Below are positions 1 to 11,702 of a stretch of DNA of 64,000 nt, in pieces. This DNA comes from Craterostigma plantagineum (Eukaryota; Streptophyta; Magnoliopsida; Lamiales; Linderniaceae). The notes under the pieces were generated by a model that saw only the letters and a program-made list of their open reading frames with translations, searched no databases and was not told the DNA's origin. The position numbers were made by a program, and so were the translations under genes. The stretch's first letter is position 1. Every line of letters starts with the position of its first letter. The stretch lies in NCBI GenBank assembly GCA_027422505.1, contig JAPQWV010000308.1, positions 310,001-374,000 on the forward strand. The letters run 5' to 3'.

Positions 1-1
1 G

Positions 2-235
2 GCGGGCCAGAGCGTCACCGTGGCCGTGAATTTGTTCTTCACGTTCGCCATAGGCCAGGCGTTTTTATCGCTCCTCTGCGCCTTTAGGTTCGGGATTTTC
101 TTGTTCTTCGCGGGCTGGATTGCGATCATGACGGTGTTCGTGGCGCTGTTCCTGCCCGAGACGAAGGGCGTGCCCATCGAGGAGATGGTGTTCTTGTGGA
201 GGAAGCATTGGTTCTGGAAAAAGATTGTGTCTTGA
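2..235 (+). CDS. Sugar transport protein (STP/MST family), C-terminal end only
   Basis: The window opens inside a coding exon that reads in frame from base 2 to a TGA at 233-235 (77 residues). The residues begin [10 protein letters not shown] and include LPETKG followed by VPIEEM. That is the end of the last repeat of plant monosaccharide/H+ symporters of the major facilitator superfamily: the PETKG motif follows the final membrane helix. Two hydrophobic segments are visible (residues about 8-25 and 33-52). The family imports hexoses across the plasma membrane with protons. The rest of the gene lies outside the window, so subtype and intactness cannot be judged. It converges on the H+-ATPase gene, with about 790 bases between the stop codons. 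The family call is seen in sequence; the substrate is inferred from the family. Confidence 0.9.
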   Translation, partial: AGQSVTVAVNLFFTFAIGQAFLSLLCAFRFGIFLFFAGWIAIMTVFVALFLPETKGVPIEEMVFLWRKHWFWKKIVS

Positions 236-1027
236 TTCAACAATGGATTGAATTCTTACGTACACCCTACAATTTGTGTTTAGTTCATGTAATGAAAATG
301 GAATGTCACACGTCTATTTTTATTGGTTTACTCTTCGTTTTCTAGGCTCGAGCTCGTACTTAATGCTGCGGATTCGATCGATTCAGAAACGCTCGACTCC
401 ATAGGTTATGTGTGGTTTTACTCCAAAATCAATTGGCAATGGAGAAAAATGTCTGCAGACTTATATATAAGTCGCAGTTTTTCAGTTTATTCGATGTGAG
501 ATTGAGTATGAAGTTAGCGCTTTGAGTCTGAAATTTCTGCATACATGTTAGCTTGAGCTTCCCAAGCACGACCGTGTAATTTATTTTTTTTAAAAAAATT
601 AAATAAAATAAAGCTCACGACGTCGCGAGCAAGCTCGACTGCGATAATAATGAGTTCGAGCTCGAGTTTCACGTGATCTGAGTCGAGATTCAGTCGAACT
701 CATCGAGCACATTATGCACTACCCATGGAAGTGCATAACGGCATATATAGGCCATTACATATTAAAGTACATATTTTCTTGACCTCAAGATTAGTTGGCA
801 CGACACTAAAAAAATACGAGAAAAAAAAAAATTCAACTAAAACGATAAAATTACAAAAAGCAATCAAGGATAGTAATCCTTGCTTTTATTTTTTTAGATT
901 TTTTTAGAAAAATTACATATTGGGTCCAATATCATTGCAATCAATCAATCTTATTCGATACAATTTACATATCAAATAATGAAACGTATCGACGCCTTTA
1001 TATAATTTTCTTCTGCAGTTCTCCCAC
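236..1027. other. Intergenic, convergent 3' regions
   Basis: AT-rich spacer between two convergent genes, presumably holding both 3' UTRs. It contains A and T homopolymers and short AG/CT-rich words around 650-700. I see no credible reading frame or repeat structure. Confidence 0.6.
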
Positions 1028-4000
1028 TCACACAGTGTAGTGCTGTTGGATGGTCTCAATATCCAATCCCTTCAGCTTCACCACTGATTCAACGTGTCCC
1101 TTTAGTGTGTGAAGCTCCCTCAACCTAAATCATACACACAAAACATAATCTTGTAAGAATGTGCAATGTTTATTAGAAAAAAAAAAAAAAAAAAACAATG
1201 CTTGTTTTAAAATACCTAGCAATCTCAGCTCTTCTCTTTGCCTGCTCAGCGATCTCAGACAGCTCACGGTAGTTCTTGTCGTTAAGAAGCGCCGAGGCCT
1301 CGGGATTCGATAGCCCGTGGAGGGTGCGCTGAGCCAACGCCCATTGCGCTTCTCTCTCGCCCTTTCCGTAGTCCTTCTTGGTGGTGAAAGCAGTCTGAGA
1401 TTCAAACATGAAAATGGTTAATTGCATGCATGTTTTGATGTAAAATGTAAGAACAAAAATATGTCTTTCTTCTTCTTGCTCTTACATACCTTGTTTTGGA
1501 TCATTGATTCCCAGGCTTTTCCGCTCAATGCGAAGCGAATGATGAACTTAAGAACGTCCAATGGGAAGTAAGTGATTATGCTGAATACCCAAATGGCTCC
1601 AGCCCAGCCCCACCCAATGCCTTGAATCCTGGCGAATCCCCAGTTTGCGTATACAGCGATAATCGTTGCTACCTGAAAAAAGAAAAAAAAAAAAAAGCGC
1701 ACGATTTATCATCGCTCGGTTATCGCTTCGAAGACAACCTCGTAACTTCCTGCGAGAAAAAAAAAAATAAATCTCACCAGTTGGGCCGCAAAGAAAGCAG
1801 TGACGAGCAATAGGCCGGGGCGCTCGACGAACGACCAGCTCCTCGAGCGCGTGACGAAGATAAGTGCCTGACTTATAATGCTCACTTGTAGGTAGAGCGC
1901 AGCGGTCAGCTCGTCGGGGCTGTTTCTGATCGATTTCAAGTTGAATGTCTCCTGCAAAAAAAAAAAAGTAGGCACAATAATTCGACGCGATTGGTTTGTT
2001 TTTTTTTTGGTCGAATTTTCTCACGGTGAAGAAGTCGGTGTCGGCGGCCAAGAAGAAGAAGATGACGGTCATGATGGCCATGTAAGTCCCCAAAACGACG
2101 CCCGTGGCGAAGATCTCCTTGAGCTTCCACGAATCAGGCACCGGCGAGGGCTTCACTCGGTCCTTTGAGATGGTCATGATTGTCCCGTCGTTGAGTATGG
2201 CGATGATCAACACCATGAAGGGCGAGAAGTCGAACCTCCATATGAGCGCGATGAGCATGAATCCCATCACTATACGTATGGTGATGGAGACGGCGTATAT
2301 GGTGTAGTTCTTCATCCTCTGAAAGATGGCTCGGCTCGTCAGCACAGCGCTGATGATCACGCTGAGCCCGGGCTCGGTCAGGACTATGTCGGAGGCACTC
2401 CGAGCGGCGTCGGTGGCGTCGGCCACAGCAATGCCTATGTCGGCCTTTTTGAGGGCGGGCGCGTCGTTCACTCCATCGCCGGTCATTCCACAAATGTGCT
2501 TCCTCTCCTGGAGTTTCTTCACGATCTCATACTTGTGCTCTGCGGCGCAGGAGAAAAAATTATTCTTGAAAGTGCTTAACACAACATTGCCATTATTATG
2601 ACATTTGACAGCAATGCTATAAAAATTCGCTAAGCGCTGGGCGAACGCCCGACAGGTTCTAGATGGAAATTAGACTGTTCCTGCTTTTGATTATTTTTCT
2701 GCTAGTATACCTAAGATAAATCAATTTTTTTTGTGTATTATAAAAAGTTTTTCTAAAATAAAAACTAAATTTTAAACGGATTAGGTCGAGTTTTACAACA
2801 GATTTTGACGGTACCTGGGAAGACTCCGGCGAAGCCGTCGGCCTTCTCGATGAGCTCGTCGACGGGGATGGAGGCGATGGACTCGTCCTTGCACTGGCCG
2901 AGGAGGGAGGATGATGGATACATGTTTGTGCCCATGCCGAGCCTACGGCCCGTCTCTTTGCCGATGGCGAGCTGATCGCCAGTGATCATCTTCACGTTGA
3001 CGCCAAGGTCGAGGGCTTTTCTGATGGTCTCCGCACTGTCGTGCCTTGGAGGATCGAACAATGGCAACAAGCCGACGAATTCCCAGGGTCCACCTTCGCT
3101 TTCCTTTGTCTTCTCGGGGACAACCTTTTTAAAGGGGACAGTCGTGTAAGCGAAAGAACGATTTTCAGTTTTACGCTCGAGAAGAAAATATTAACCTGCT
3201 TGGCGACGGCGAGAGAGCGAAGACCACGGTTGGCGTAGTTGTCGATGACTGCGTGAGCCCTCTTTCTGTCTTCGCCTTTGAGGTTGCAAAGGTCGATTAT
3301 CTAAAAAGTATTGCCCAAACATATTCAGCTTTAGAAGAAAATTTTAAGACGAAAAAGACATATTTACGCTAGGGTTTTATTAAAATGTTTACTTGCTCGG
3401 GTGCACCCTTGCTGCTTCTGTGCCAGTTTCCGTCAGAGTCGATGTAAGTGTTGGCCGTGCGCTTATCCACCGGGTTGAAAGGCAAGAAATGCACCTCCTT
3501 GATGCCGGCCCTCGCCTAACCGACGAGGAATAAAACACATGTAAATTAAAACGACTCTCTTTTCGCACGTTAATTAGTTCATTCGTTTATCAAGAAAGCA
3601 TTAATCATTACCTCCTTGGGATCGCCGAGCATGTTGACGATGCAAGCATCAATGGCGTCTTGGTTCTCGACCCTCGAAGCCCTCGCGCCGTGCAATAGAA
3701 CGGCATCGCTGTCCATGTTCTTGGGGAAGACCTCGATCAACGACTTGTCGACGGTGAGCTTGTTCAAGGTCAGGGTTCCAGTCTTGTCGCTGCAGAGAAC
3801 GTCCATCCCGGCCATTTCTTCGATGGCGGTCATCCTCTTAGTGATGGCTCCTTGTTGAGAGAGACGGTGGGACCCGATGGCCATGGTCACAGACAACACC
3901 GTGGGCATGGCAATGGGGATACCTCCGATCAACAAGACGAGGAGATTGTCGATTCCTTCCCTGTAGTTCCTGTGTTGGATAGGGTACATCACGATGATCT

Positions 4001-4942
4001 CGATCAGCATCCCCAAGGCTATGGAGCAGATGCAAAAGTTTCCTATCGCCGTCAACACCTGTCAGAACGGAACGGAGAATTAGCAAACGTAGTGCAACAA
4101 TGTAACATGTAAAATTAAAATATCAAAAGTTTCATTCAAGTTAAAGGCCTTTTTAGGTGAAGTAATCAGTCATAGATGGATATGCTAGATAAGAAATAAT
4201 GGACTCTAAACGTGAGGGGGCATAAGAAGAAATAAATCATCCTGGAAGCGAGGGACATATTGCTGCAATATTTTAGGCGAAATGATCATTCGACACGTAG
4301 TATTCAGAGTTATGGGGGACGAAAACCCTATCTTCTAACAAACCGTAGTTAAGATAGCAATATTATTACCAGTTGGAAGTGTCCGACATTGTTTGTGCTG
4401 TCGACTAGATGGGCGGCCTTCCCGAAGAAGGTGTGGACTCCCGTGGCTATGACTACGGCCTCGAGCTCGCCCTGCTTGCAAGTCGAGCCGGAGTAGACCC
4501 CATCGCCGGGGTATTTAGTCACTGGGAGGGATTCTCCAGTGAGGGCCGATTGGTCGATCTTTAAGGGATCTCCTTCCAAGAGACGAGCGTCGGCGGGGAT
4601 GATGTCGCCCAACTTCACGCTAATCAAGTCGCCGGGGACCAAGATCGCGGCATCTTGCTCGCACCACTTACCATCCCTCAAAACCTTTTTACAATAATAA
4701 AATGTCGGTGGATCGAGATTGATCACTTGATATCGAAGTTGTAATAGAATTGATTGAAGGGTGTGTGTGTGTGTATATATACCTTTGTTTTTGGGGCGAG
4801 GCCGGCCATGAGGGCAGCGGCGGCGTTGCCTGCGTTGTTCTCTTCGATGAAACTGATGGTCGAGTTGATGATAAGAAGCACAACGATACCGACAAAGTCT
4901 TGCCAGTCCGGTGGCTTGCCCTAAACTTATTAATTCGATAAA

Positions 4943-5026
<84 letters not shown>

Positions 5027-5309
5027 TACCCCTCCATTGGCCAAGACAATGGCCATAATAGCAGCACTTTCCATGACCCATGAGAGAGGATTCCACATGA
5101 ACCCTAAGAACTTGAGGAATTTGCTCTCTTTCTTCTCCTCGAGCTTGTTGTAGCCGAAGATCTCGAGCCTCTTGGTTCCTTCATCTGATGACAGACCTTC
5201 TCTCGAGCATTTCAACTGTGTGAACACTTCTTCGATGGGGATATTTTCCTACATTCAATTGATTGAATCAAATCAATTATTCAAAAGAAAGCATATACAT
5301 GCGAGAGAG

Positions 5310-5388
<79 letters not shown>

Positions 5389-5444
5389 CTTACAAGGTCG
5401 ACTGTTTCATTTTTTATCTGTTCTAACGAAAGATCTGAAGCCAT
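1028..5444 (-). CDS. PMA: Plasma-membrane H+-transporting ATPase (P3A-type), 13 coding exons
   Basis: Exons on the minus strand: 5444-5394, 5248-5030, 4920-4783, 4684-4370, 4058-3612, 3515-3393, 3300-3196, 3124-2815, 2539-2025, 1951-1778, 1672-1490, 1394-1216 and 1124-1028. They sum to 2856 nt, 951 residues, the usual length for plant plasma-membrane proton pumps. The protein uses ATP to pump protons out of the cell and energises secondary transport, including sugar symporters like the neighbour. Visible motifs: TGES of the actuator domain, CSDKTGTLT with the phosphorylated Asp at about residue 332, [18 protein letters not shown], and a C-terminal autoinhibitory tail ending QQHYTV. The penultimate Thr (residue 950) is the known phosphorylation and 14-3-3 docking site of the family. 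All introns fit GT-AG and frames join cleanly, so the gene looks functional. Introns 1 and 2 each carry a long GA/CT microsatellite. I cannot assign the isoform subgroup. Confidence 0.96.
4945..5022. repeat. (GA)n microsatellite in H+-ATPase intron 2
   Basis: An almost pure GA dinucleotide run of more than 70 bases lies just downstream of a splice donor (minus strand). On the transcribed strand it reads CT, so it is polypyrimidine in the pre-mRNA. Confidence 0.95.
5317..5388. repeat. (GA)n microsatellite in H+-ATPase intron 1
   Basis: A second long GA run directly abuts the donor site of exon 1 (exon ends at 5394). It is also polypyrimidine in the transcript. Two such runs in consecutive introns suggest a common origin or slippage-prone pyrimidine tracts. 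Confidence 0.95.
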
Positions 5445-6097
5445 GATGAACAAAGGAAGAAAGATTGAGAAAGAATAGGCAAAAGATCTCTCCCTATCTC
5501 TCTTCCTAAACGCTTTTCAACTAATTTTCTCTCAGAATTGAAAGATATAATCTACGTATGCTTTGTAGAGTCTATTTACCGAAGCAACCAGGAAATGCCT
5601 GCTTTATATGGAGACCTCGTCCTTGCTGTCCGTACATTATCGAACTTAGCGGACCATCGAAACATTTTCTTGTCTAACACACACTTCTGATCGGCTTGAA
5701 ACGTGGGCTGCCACTAGAATCCTTTTCTGATTCTCAACAAGTTTATATTTTTAAATAGGCTCTTTCATTAGATTCCCACTTTCTTGGCATGAATTGAGGG
5801 AATTGTGCTACGTCAATCTTAAATCATCGTGCATATTTTAATAATAGAATAATAACTTTACTGTTAAAAACAACTTTTCAGAAATTATTATCCCAGATCA
5901 TCAATTACAATTCAAAGCTATGTCCCAATCCCAACAAAGTTGATAGCTTGCGCCAAACCCGACATTATATTAGCTTAACAGCGGTGTAGATGACCTTTTA
6001 AGTACAATTAACTTTCTCTTAAGAAACTAAATAGTCCGTTTTCTACGTTAATTTCGGTTAGTAAAGGAAAAGGGAAGGTGCTTGAAAAGTGAAACAT
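5445..6097. other. Upstream region of the H+-ATPase gene
   Basis: 5' UTR and promoter side of the minus-strand pump gene. Purine-rich just upstream of the start codon, then AT-rich. No reading frame or repeat of note. Confidence 0.5.
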
Positions 6098-6100
6098 TTA

Positions 6101-6770
6101 GGGGGTGTTTGTTTTGGGGTAATCCTCCAAAACATCACCGTGATCCTTTCGTCGCTTTCACCATGTTTGTTTAGCCTAGGTGATGAGTCATCACCGTAAT
6201 GACAGATCACCAGGTGATGAAAATGGCGTGATGTTCTACCTTTTGGATCACCCCAAAAAAGCTAGGTGATCTTACATCACTGTGATGAGGTGATCTTTCA
6301 AATTTGTATTTGGACAACATTACCCATTAATTTAGCATTTATACCTAATATATCCATATTCATATTTCAAATTATATAATAATATTATATAAATCTTAAA
6401 ATAATATATTTAATAATAAATGATTATATTGAATAACTATTAATACGAAAAACTTACTACTAATTCTTTAAATATTAAACTCGATATTAAAATAGTAATC
6501 ATTATAATGTAAATATCATATATATGTGTATATTTCATCACATAATTTATATAATATTCGTAGGGTCATGACATTTATGCAATATCACCCAACACATCAC
6601 CGTGATTAGACAAACACAATATTCTATTATCACATTGATATGCAAAATGAAATATCACCCCAAACAAACACATTAATGATATATCACCTTGATTCACATC
6701 ACAGTGATATTCCACGTTACGGTGATGTGAGTATCACGAAGATGTTGGATCACTCGAAACAAACACAGCC
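6101..6770. mobile_element. Tourist/PIF-Harbinger-like MITE
   Basis: Non-autonomous DNA transposon of 670 bp. The left end starts GGGGGTGTTTGTTTTGGGG. The right end, read on the other strand, starts GGCTGTGTTTGTTTCGAG, giving imperfect terminal inverted repeats of about 24 bp. It is flanked by TTA at 6098-6100 and 6771-6773, the 3-bp target duplication typical of PIF/Harbinger elements. The ends are rich in copies of ATCACCGTGAT and similar subterminal words; the centre is AT-rich and noncoding. Confidence 0.8.
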
Positions 6771-6773
6771 TTA

Positions 6774-7423
6774 GTTCGATGCGCTAACTTAATTTTCCGT
6801 CGTTTTTTCCATTAACGAGTTTCGCATACCAACGCATTCTAAAAAATCCTACGCATGATAAAATTCAAACTAATTCCAAATCAAATATGTTTTCATCACT
6901 CTGTAAATTATATTATTTTACATTATTTTCGAATAGAAATCAGATTACTAGACGAACAAGGTAAAATAAAACCCGTTAATTTAATTCGATCATTATATTT
7001 ACATGTAAGCACGATTTAAAATACGTAAAAGCGGACAAATAATGGATAGGAACACTAGTAATTACAAAGAGAATTAATAATTACAGGATACGCGATCCAC
7101 ATCCTAATTGTAGAAGACAAATTAAGTCTATCTAGAATCCAAACCAAGAATCACGAGCAAATAAATACAAGTGCGTTGACAATTATAGAGTCAACATAAA
7201 CAATCTCAAAGTTCAATGAATTAAATCTTATCCAATGGAATCTAAATAATTACATTCTAATTCAGCGCTCACTCATTATGCCCAATACCAAACCTTTATC
7301 CAAATCAAAATTTCCCTCTATATATACCCATCTCCCAAAAACACATAAAATACTCACATCACCTCACGCCATAACAAAAAGCAAGAAAAGCAAATAGAAG
7401 CCCTAGAATCGCCCTTTCAGAAA
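6774..7423. other. Spacer and ancestral promoter of MADS relic copy 1
   Basis: AT-rich. From about 7060 the sequence resembles 8490-8710 upstream of copy 2, including a TATATATA box near 7320 and the leader with AAGCAAGAAAAGCAAA. The duplication therefore included the promoter. Confidence 0.6.
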
Positions 7424-8166
7424 ATGAGAGAGAATAACCCTAGCGTTCATTGCCAACGACAAAGAAAAAAGAGCTACTTACAAAAAGCGAAAGAACGGGT
7501 TCATAAAAAAAGCTAACCAAGATCTCCACACCGTGCGCAATCGATGCCTTTTGCATCTTATACAGCGCATATTCGACCGAGCCAGTGGTGTGGCCCAGCC
7601 CAGACAGGTTCAAGCCATGCTCGATCGCCTTGAGACTCTTTCGCCCATGGAGAAGGTCCATAAAATGGTGAACCGAGAGAGCTACAATGAGATGAGGGCC
7701 GAAAAGAACCATGACCAAGTGCCTTAATTAAAGCGAACATGAGGAGAACGCTGGAACTTCACATGTTCGAGGTCATGAGTGGTCTGCGACAAGCGCGACG
7801 AAGGGGAGATGGATATGATCATTAATCATTTCCTCGGTGATTTGGATGCTCATATTGGCAAGCTCGACGGGCGAAACATCAGTAAAAAACCCTACCTATG
7901 ATTTCACAATGCGTTGTTTTGTTTCATTTCACGTAATGGCACAAGTAGTAACTCATCATCAATTAATTCTTATTAGCAAAATTTTATTCTCTTTTCTTTT
8001 TTCTTTCTTTTTTTCTAGACGAAACAAGGCAATTTGACGTCGGTTGTTAGTTCAAATTGCGCTTCCACTGTTGGGCCGCTGACGTGTCCCAAGATGGAGG
8101 TGGAGAATTCGACGATGATGATGCAGTGTCTTCATGATGACGATATCGATGAAGATGAACTTTGAA
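7424..8166 (+). pseudogene. M-gamma type I MADS-box pseudogene (AGL80-like), copy 1
   Basis: The ATG at 7424 is followed by sequence that, allowing frame changes, matches the start of M-gamma MADS proteins (LAFIAND, RATYKKRKNGF, CAIDAFCILYSAYSTEP, VWPSP). These proteins act as transcription factors in the central cell and endosperm. The frame is broken at least three times relative to copy 2: missing bases just after the ATG, an extra A in the seven-A run near 7507, and a lost T near 7607. The later part (about 7900-8166) matches the 3' exon of copy 2, after an intron-like gap ending TTTCTAG, with an acidic run of GAT/GAA codons. No long frame survives, so I call it a pseudogene. Family assignment is from recognition of the MADS domain residues, not a search. 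Confidence 0.75.
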
Positions 8167-8713
8167 TGCCATGTATCTAAATATAGTGGAGTTGTAATAT
8201 CATCTCTGGTAATAATAAATATGGAAGAAGATTGTCATCAAATCACACGATGCATCATATACACAATAAAATGTGGAAAATCACGGCAAATGAAATCAAC
8301 TGTGTATATGCGCCTTATGCCCGCCGTGCAAATGGATGTCCACACACCTGTAAACAACGCGTGACTGATAAGTGCACGTATTATACATCCCAAGATTCGT
8401 ATCAGAACATGATATTAAGTCCAATGATATCATGAATGGACGTAGCAAACCCTACTTATCATCTCTTTCTAATACGTCGGAAGCACTCAATGTAATTACA
8501 AAAAGAATTACTATTTACTGTATTATTCATGATCCGCATTCCACACCCTAATTATTGAACCAGTTAATTCAAGATCATTATCCAAACCAAATTCACAAAC
8601 ACATAACTACAAAAGTTGACCATTAAACAGTCAATATAAAAATACCCACCACTCATCCCATTACAAAAAAGAAAGCAAGAAAAGCAACGAAACCCTAGAA
8701 TCGCCTCAGCAAG
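8167..8713. other. Spacer between MADS relics 1 and 2
   Basis: Downstream flank of copy 1 (ends near 8465 with a CCTACTTATC word also found after copy 2), then the duplicated upstream region of copy 2. No other gene seen. Confidence 0.5.
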
Positions 8714-9544
8714 ATGGGAAAGAGAATAACCCTAGCTTTCATTATTGCCAACGACAAAGAAAGAAGAGCTACTTACAAAAAGCGAATTCACAAAAAAGCT
8801 AATCGAGATCTCCACACTGTGCGCAATCGATGCCTTTTGCATCTTATACAGCGCATATTCAACCGAGCCAGAGGTGTGGCCCAGCCCAGACATGGTTCAA
8901 GCCATGCTCGATCGCCTTGAGACTCTCTCGCCCATGGAGAAGGTCCATAAAATGGTGAACCAAGAGAGCTACAATGAGATGAGGGCCAAAAAGAACCATG
9001 ACCAAATGCAAAGGGTCATTAGAGCGAACATGAGAAGAACGCTGGAACTTCGCATGTTCGAGGTTATGAGTGGTTGACCAGCCTTGAGTTTTCAGATGAG
9101 CGCAATGAAGGGGAGATGATGATCATCATTCACTTCTTGGGTGATTTTGGATGTTTCAAATTAGCAAACTTGAAGGTCAAAACTATTGTAAGAAACCCTA
9201 ACTAAGGTTTTGCGCACATAAACCTCAAGTATGAACCTATGTGCTATATTAAATGTTAGTAAGATATTGAAATAACTCGTTGAATCATTTACTCGATAGC
9301 AAGAACACGGTAGGTTATGTTTTTCAAAGTCCTTATTACCTTAATTGTACTTGTATTTTTTTTCCCTTTTTCTAGAGAGAACAGTCAATTTGATCTTGGT
9401 AGTAGTTCAAATTGCGATATTGCCTCTGAGATTGAGGCCCCAACCTTTAGTGACAATGATGATGGACTGTTGTCTTCATCTAGTGATGAACTGATGAAGA
9501 TGATTAATCAAGGTGGGGGAGTTTCATGTATCAAATGTAGTTGA
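8714..9544 (+). pseudogene. M-gamma type I MADS-box pseudogene (AGL80-like), copy 2
   Basis: Best preserved of the three copies. From the ATG at 8714 it encodes GKRITLAFIIAND and RRATYKKR. It then shifts frame at about 8783, where some 8 bases present in copy 1 are missing. The new frame runs open to 9077 and gives TKKLIEISTLCAIDAFCIL, TEPEVWPSPD and a coiled helical tail ending MFEVMSG. The C-terminal exon lies at about 9376-9544 after an intron ending TTTTTCTAG, with SSSDELMK-type acidic/serine residues. The break falls in the middle of the DNA-binding MADS domain, so the first frame would stop before dimerisation. A rescue by splicing or a second start seems unlikely. Likely pseudogene of the endosperm-type M-gamma clade. 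Confidence 0.75.
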
Positions 9545-10459
9545 GTTGTAACATGTCACCTTGTAATACATATAGCAAACTATATTTTCCAGAAAAAGAG
9601 CATGCATAAATCAAATATAGAAGTGTCATTAAACCACACGGTGAATTGTAAAAAAATTTATGGAAATCACTAGATGATTAAACACTCGTCAACCTGAACA
9701 AAGAGCGACTAATAAATGCGCGTATATTACACACCCCAAGATTCATATTAACACAATATTAAGCGCAAACGAGTATCATGAATATAAACTTCTACGTAGG
9801 AAATCCTACTTATCGTCGCCTTTCTGAGGGACATTCGAAGCACTTTTTGCTTCAAAGATATTGTAAGGTTATGAAGGAACAACCTGCCCATTGGGATGGA
9901 ACTTCTCCTATTGTGCATTACCCCAAACAAACATCAGCTATATATCGTCGTGAATTATTGTCCAAGTTCTAAGCACGTCACAGTTTCCCAATAGATCATG
10001 TAAGAGCCTCACCAATTTCAGGAGAGAAATCTACATTGATTCTAACCCGAGCACATACCCTTTGTGTAATAAGGTTGTCGGCGAAGACTTGCATGAGGAA
10101 ACTGACATACTTATATCGGAACATTAGAAAGTAGGCAACAGCTGAAGAAATCCAATTAGCTCAAGTTGATGAATTTGATGCTATGGGAATGTCATGGTGT
10201 AACAACATCACTATATAACTATATTGAATACAATTGTGTAATGATATCAGGCCATGTAACATAGATCGTTTTTACACGATTCGCTTCAGCTTTGAACATT
10301 ACATGGAAAATAGGAAGACAAGTGATAACGCAAATACAAGAACTCAAAAAAAAGTCATAAAATTCCAGCAAAGTTTCATGCTGGAATGAATATATTCTCT
10401 GTTATATATATTCTCCCTCATGTAGTATCATTATTTATTTCTGATGAATAATGATTGAC
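9545..10459. other. Spacer, no gene recognised
   Basis: Downstream flank of MADS copy 2, with words shared with 8170-8465, then AT-rich sequence up to the 3' end of the DUF1068 gene. Short open frames here look random. Confidence 0.5.
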
Positions 10460-11702
10460 TTATTCACCTTCCCAACCAAGTTTTCGAGCTCTCTTTTCCC
10501 ATATCAATGTTAGCTTCTTTTCCTTAGTGAACTGAGCAACGATTCTTTCTCTAGCTTCCTCGCAAGTCTCCGTAGCAGCGTTGCACTTCTCAGCTTCTCT
10601 TTGGTACTGAGAAGCTGATCTCCTCGCCTCCCCCAAGGTGATGTTCATGTGTCGAGCGTGCTCTTCGCCTACAATTTCTTGAAGCTTCAGCTCTTCGGAT
10701 ATTAACTCTGACAATTGCTTCTCCATCTCTTCTTTGAGATCAGGGTCGTCTTTCCCACAATCTGTTGTGAACTAAATAAATTTCAGGAATCCTTGCTCAA
10801 AGATTCAATTTTTATTCATGAAAAGGGGTGTCGAAGTAATTGTAGAGAATGTTCTTGCCTGTAACAGTGAGATTTGCTAACCCTGCAAGAAAAAACAAAA
10901 TTTCGTTTCAACAAAGTGAAAACTGAATCATAATGACAAGAGCCATTTCAGACAATCAGCACTGAAAGTTAAGAAAAAGTTAACTAAACGGGCAAGAACG
11001 AACATGTATTGTATCCTACTGAACGGATTAAGTATGTTCTATGTTTCCCTAGCTTTCTCTGCCTTTTGAGTTTTGACAAAAGAGATAGTTTTTTACTGCA
11101 CAAGCAAGGTTGATGATGGCATTTGCACAACACAAATGCCAGATAAGACTCAGATGGATTTCAATTGCAACATTAACACAACTGATCAATGAGCAAGATC
11201 TTTTGATACTAAACAAAAAAGGCAAGATTTTTAATAGACATACTCAAATGCATTCTGATGAAGCCTTCTAAAAGCATAGAGTAAAAGCTCATCAGTGCTT
11301 TCGAAACATCTTTACAAGATATACTTCAAGTTCCTAGAAAGATCAGATACAGATCTTCAATTTTTCAATTAACCATCACTAAAACAGGCGAAATATATCA
11401 AATCAACGATATCCCAGGTGCTAGAACCACAAAAAGATTCAAACTTGATCAAGAAAAGAATCAGAAGAAAGCACAACCACAAGACTACAACAATACAGTA
11501 CAGCCATACCTGGGGCAATCTGAAAGAGGGATTGAGGAGGAGCACAGTTGCAATTACATGGAGGACAAGAATTCGAAACCCCTTTCATTTTAATCCCTTT
11601 ATTGAATTTGAAATACAGCGCCGGCCCACATACGCAGAGTGCAGACGCCACAGCGAAAATCACCAAGCAACAGCGCAGGCAAGTCCCAGATCTTCTGCTC
11701 AT
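10460..11702 (-). CDS. DUF1068-family small membrane protein, 3 exons including a 24-nt microexon
   Basis: Exons 11702-11510, 10882-10859 and 10761-10460 sum to 519 nt, 172 residues, the expected length for plant DUF1068 (PF06364) proteins. The N-terminus MSRRSGTCLRCC is followed by one membrane helix (about residues 12-30), then a Cys-rich CPPCNCNC stretch, then a hydrophilic helical region with EEHARHMNITLGEA and EKCNAATETCEEARER, ending WEKRARKLGWEGE. Exon 2 encodes only GLANLTVT. Its donor reads CAG|GCAAG, so intron 2 would be GC-AG. The acceptor for exon 3 is the one after TTCACAACAG, which restores the frame into DCGKDDPDLKEEM. The molecular function is not known; predicted single-pass membrane protein with a coiled-coil region. 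It sits among MADS relics but is unrelated to them. Confidence 0.9.

Noticed and set aside
725..907. Short plus-strand frame in the convergent spacer
   Set aside because: Lys/Asn/Phe-rich from A and T runs, with no family resemblance and no splice or promoter context.
1548..2582. Long minus-strand frame of 344 residues in the H+-ATPase gene
   Set aside because: It reads through an exon and then out of frame across introns; the true coding path uses exons 2539-2025, 1951-1778 and 1672-1490.
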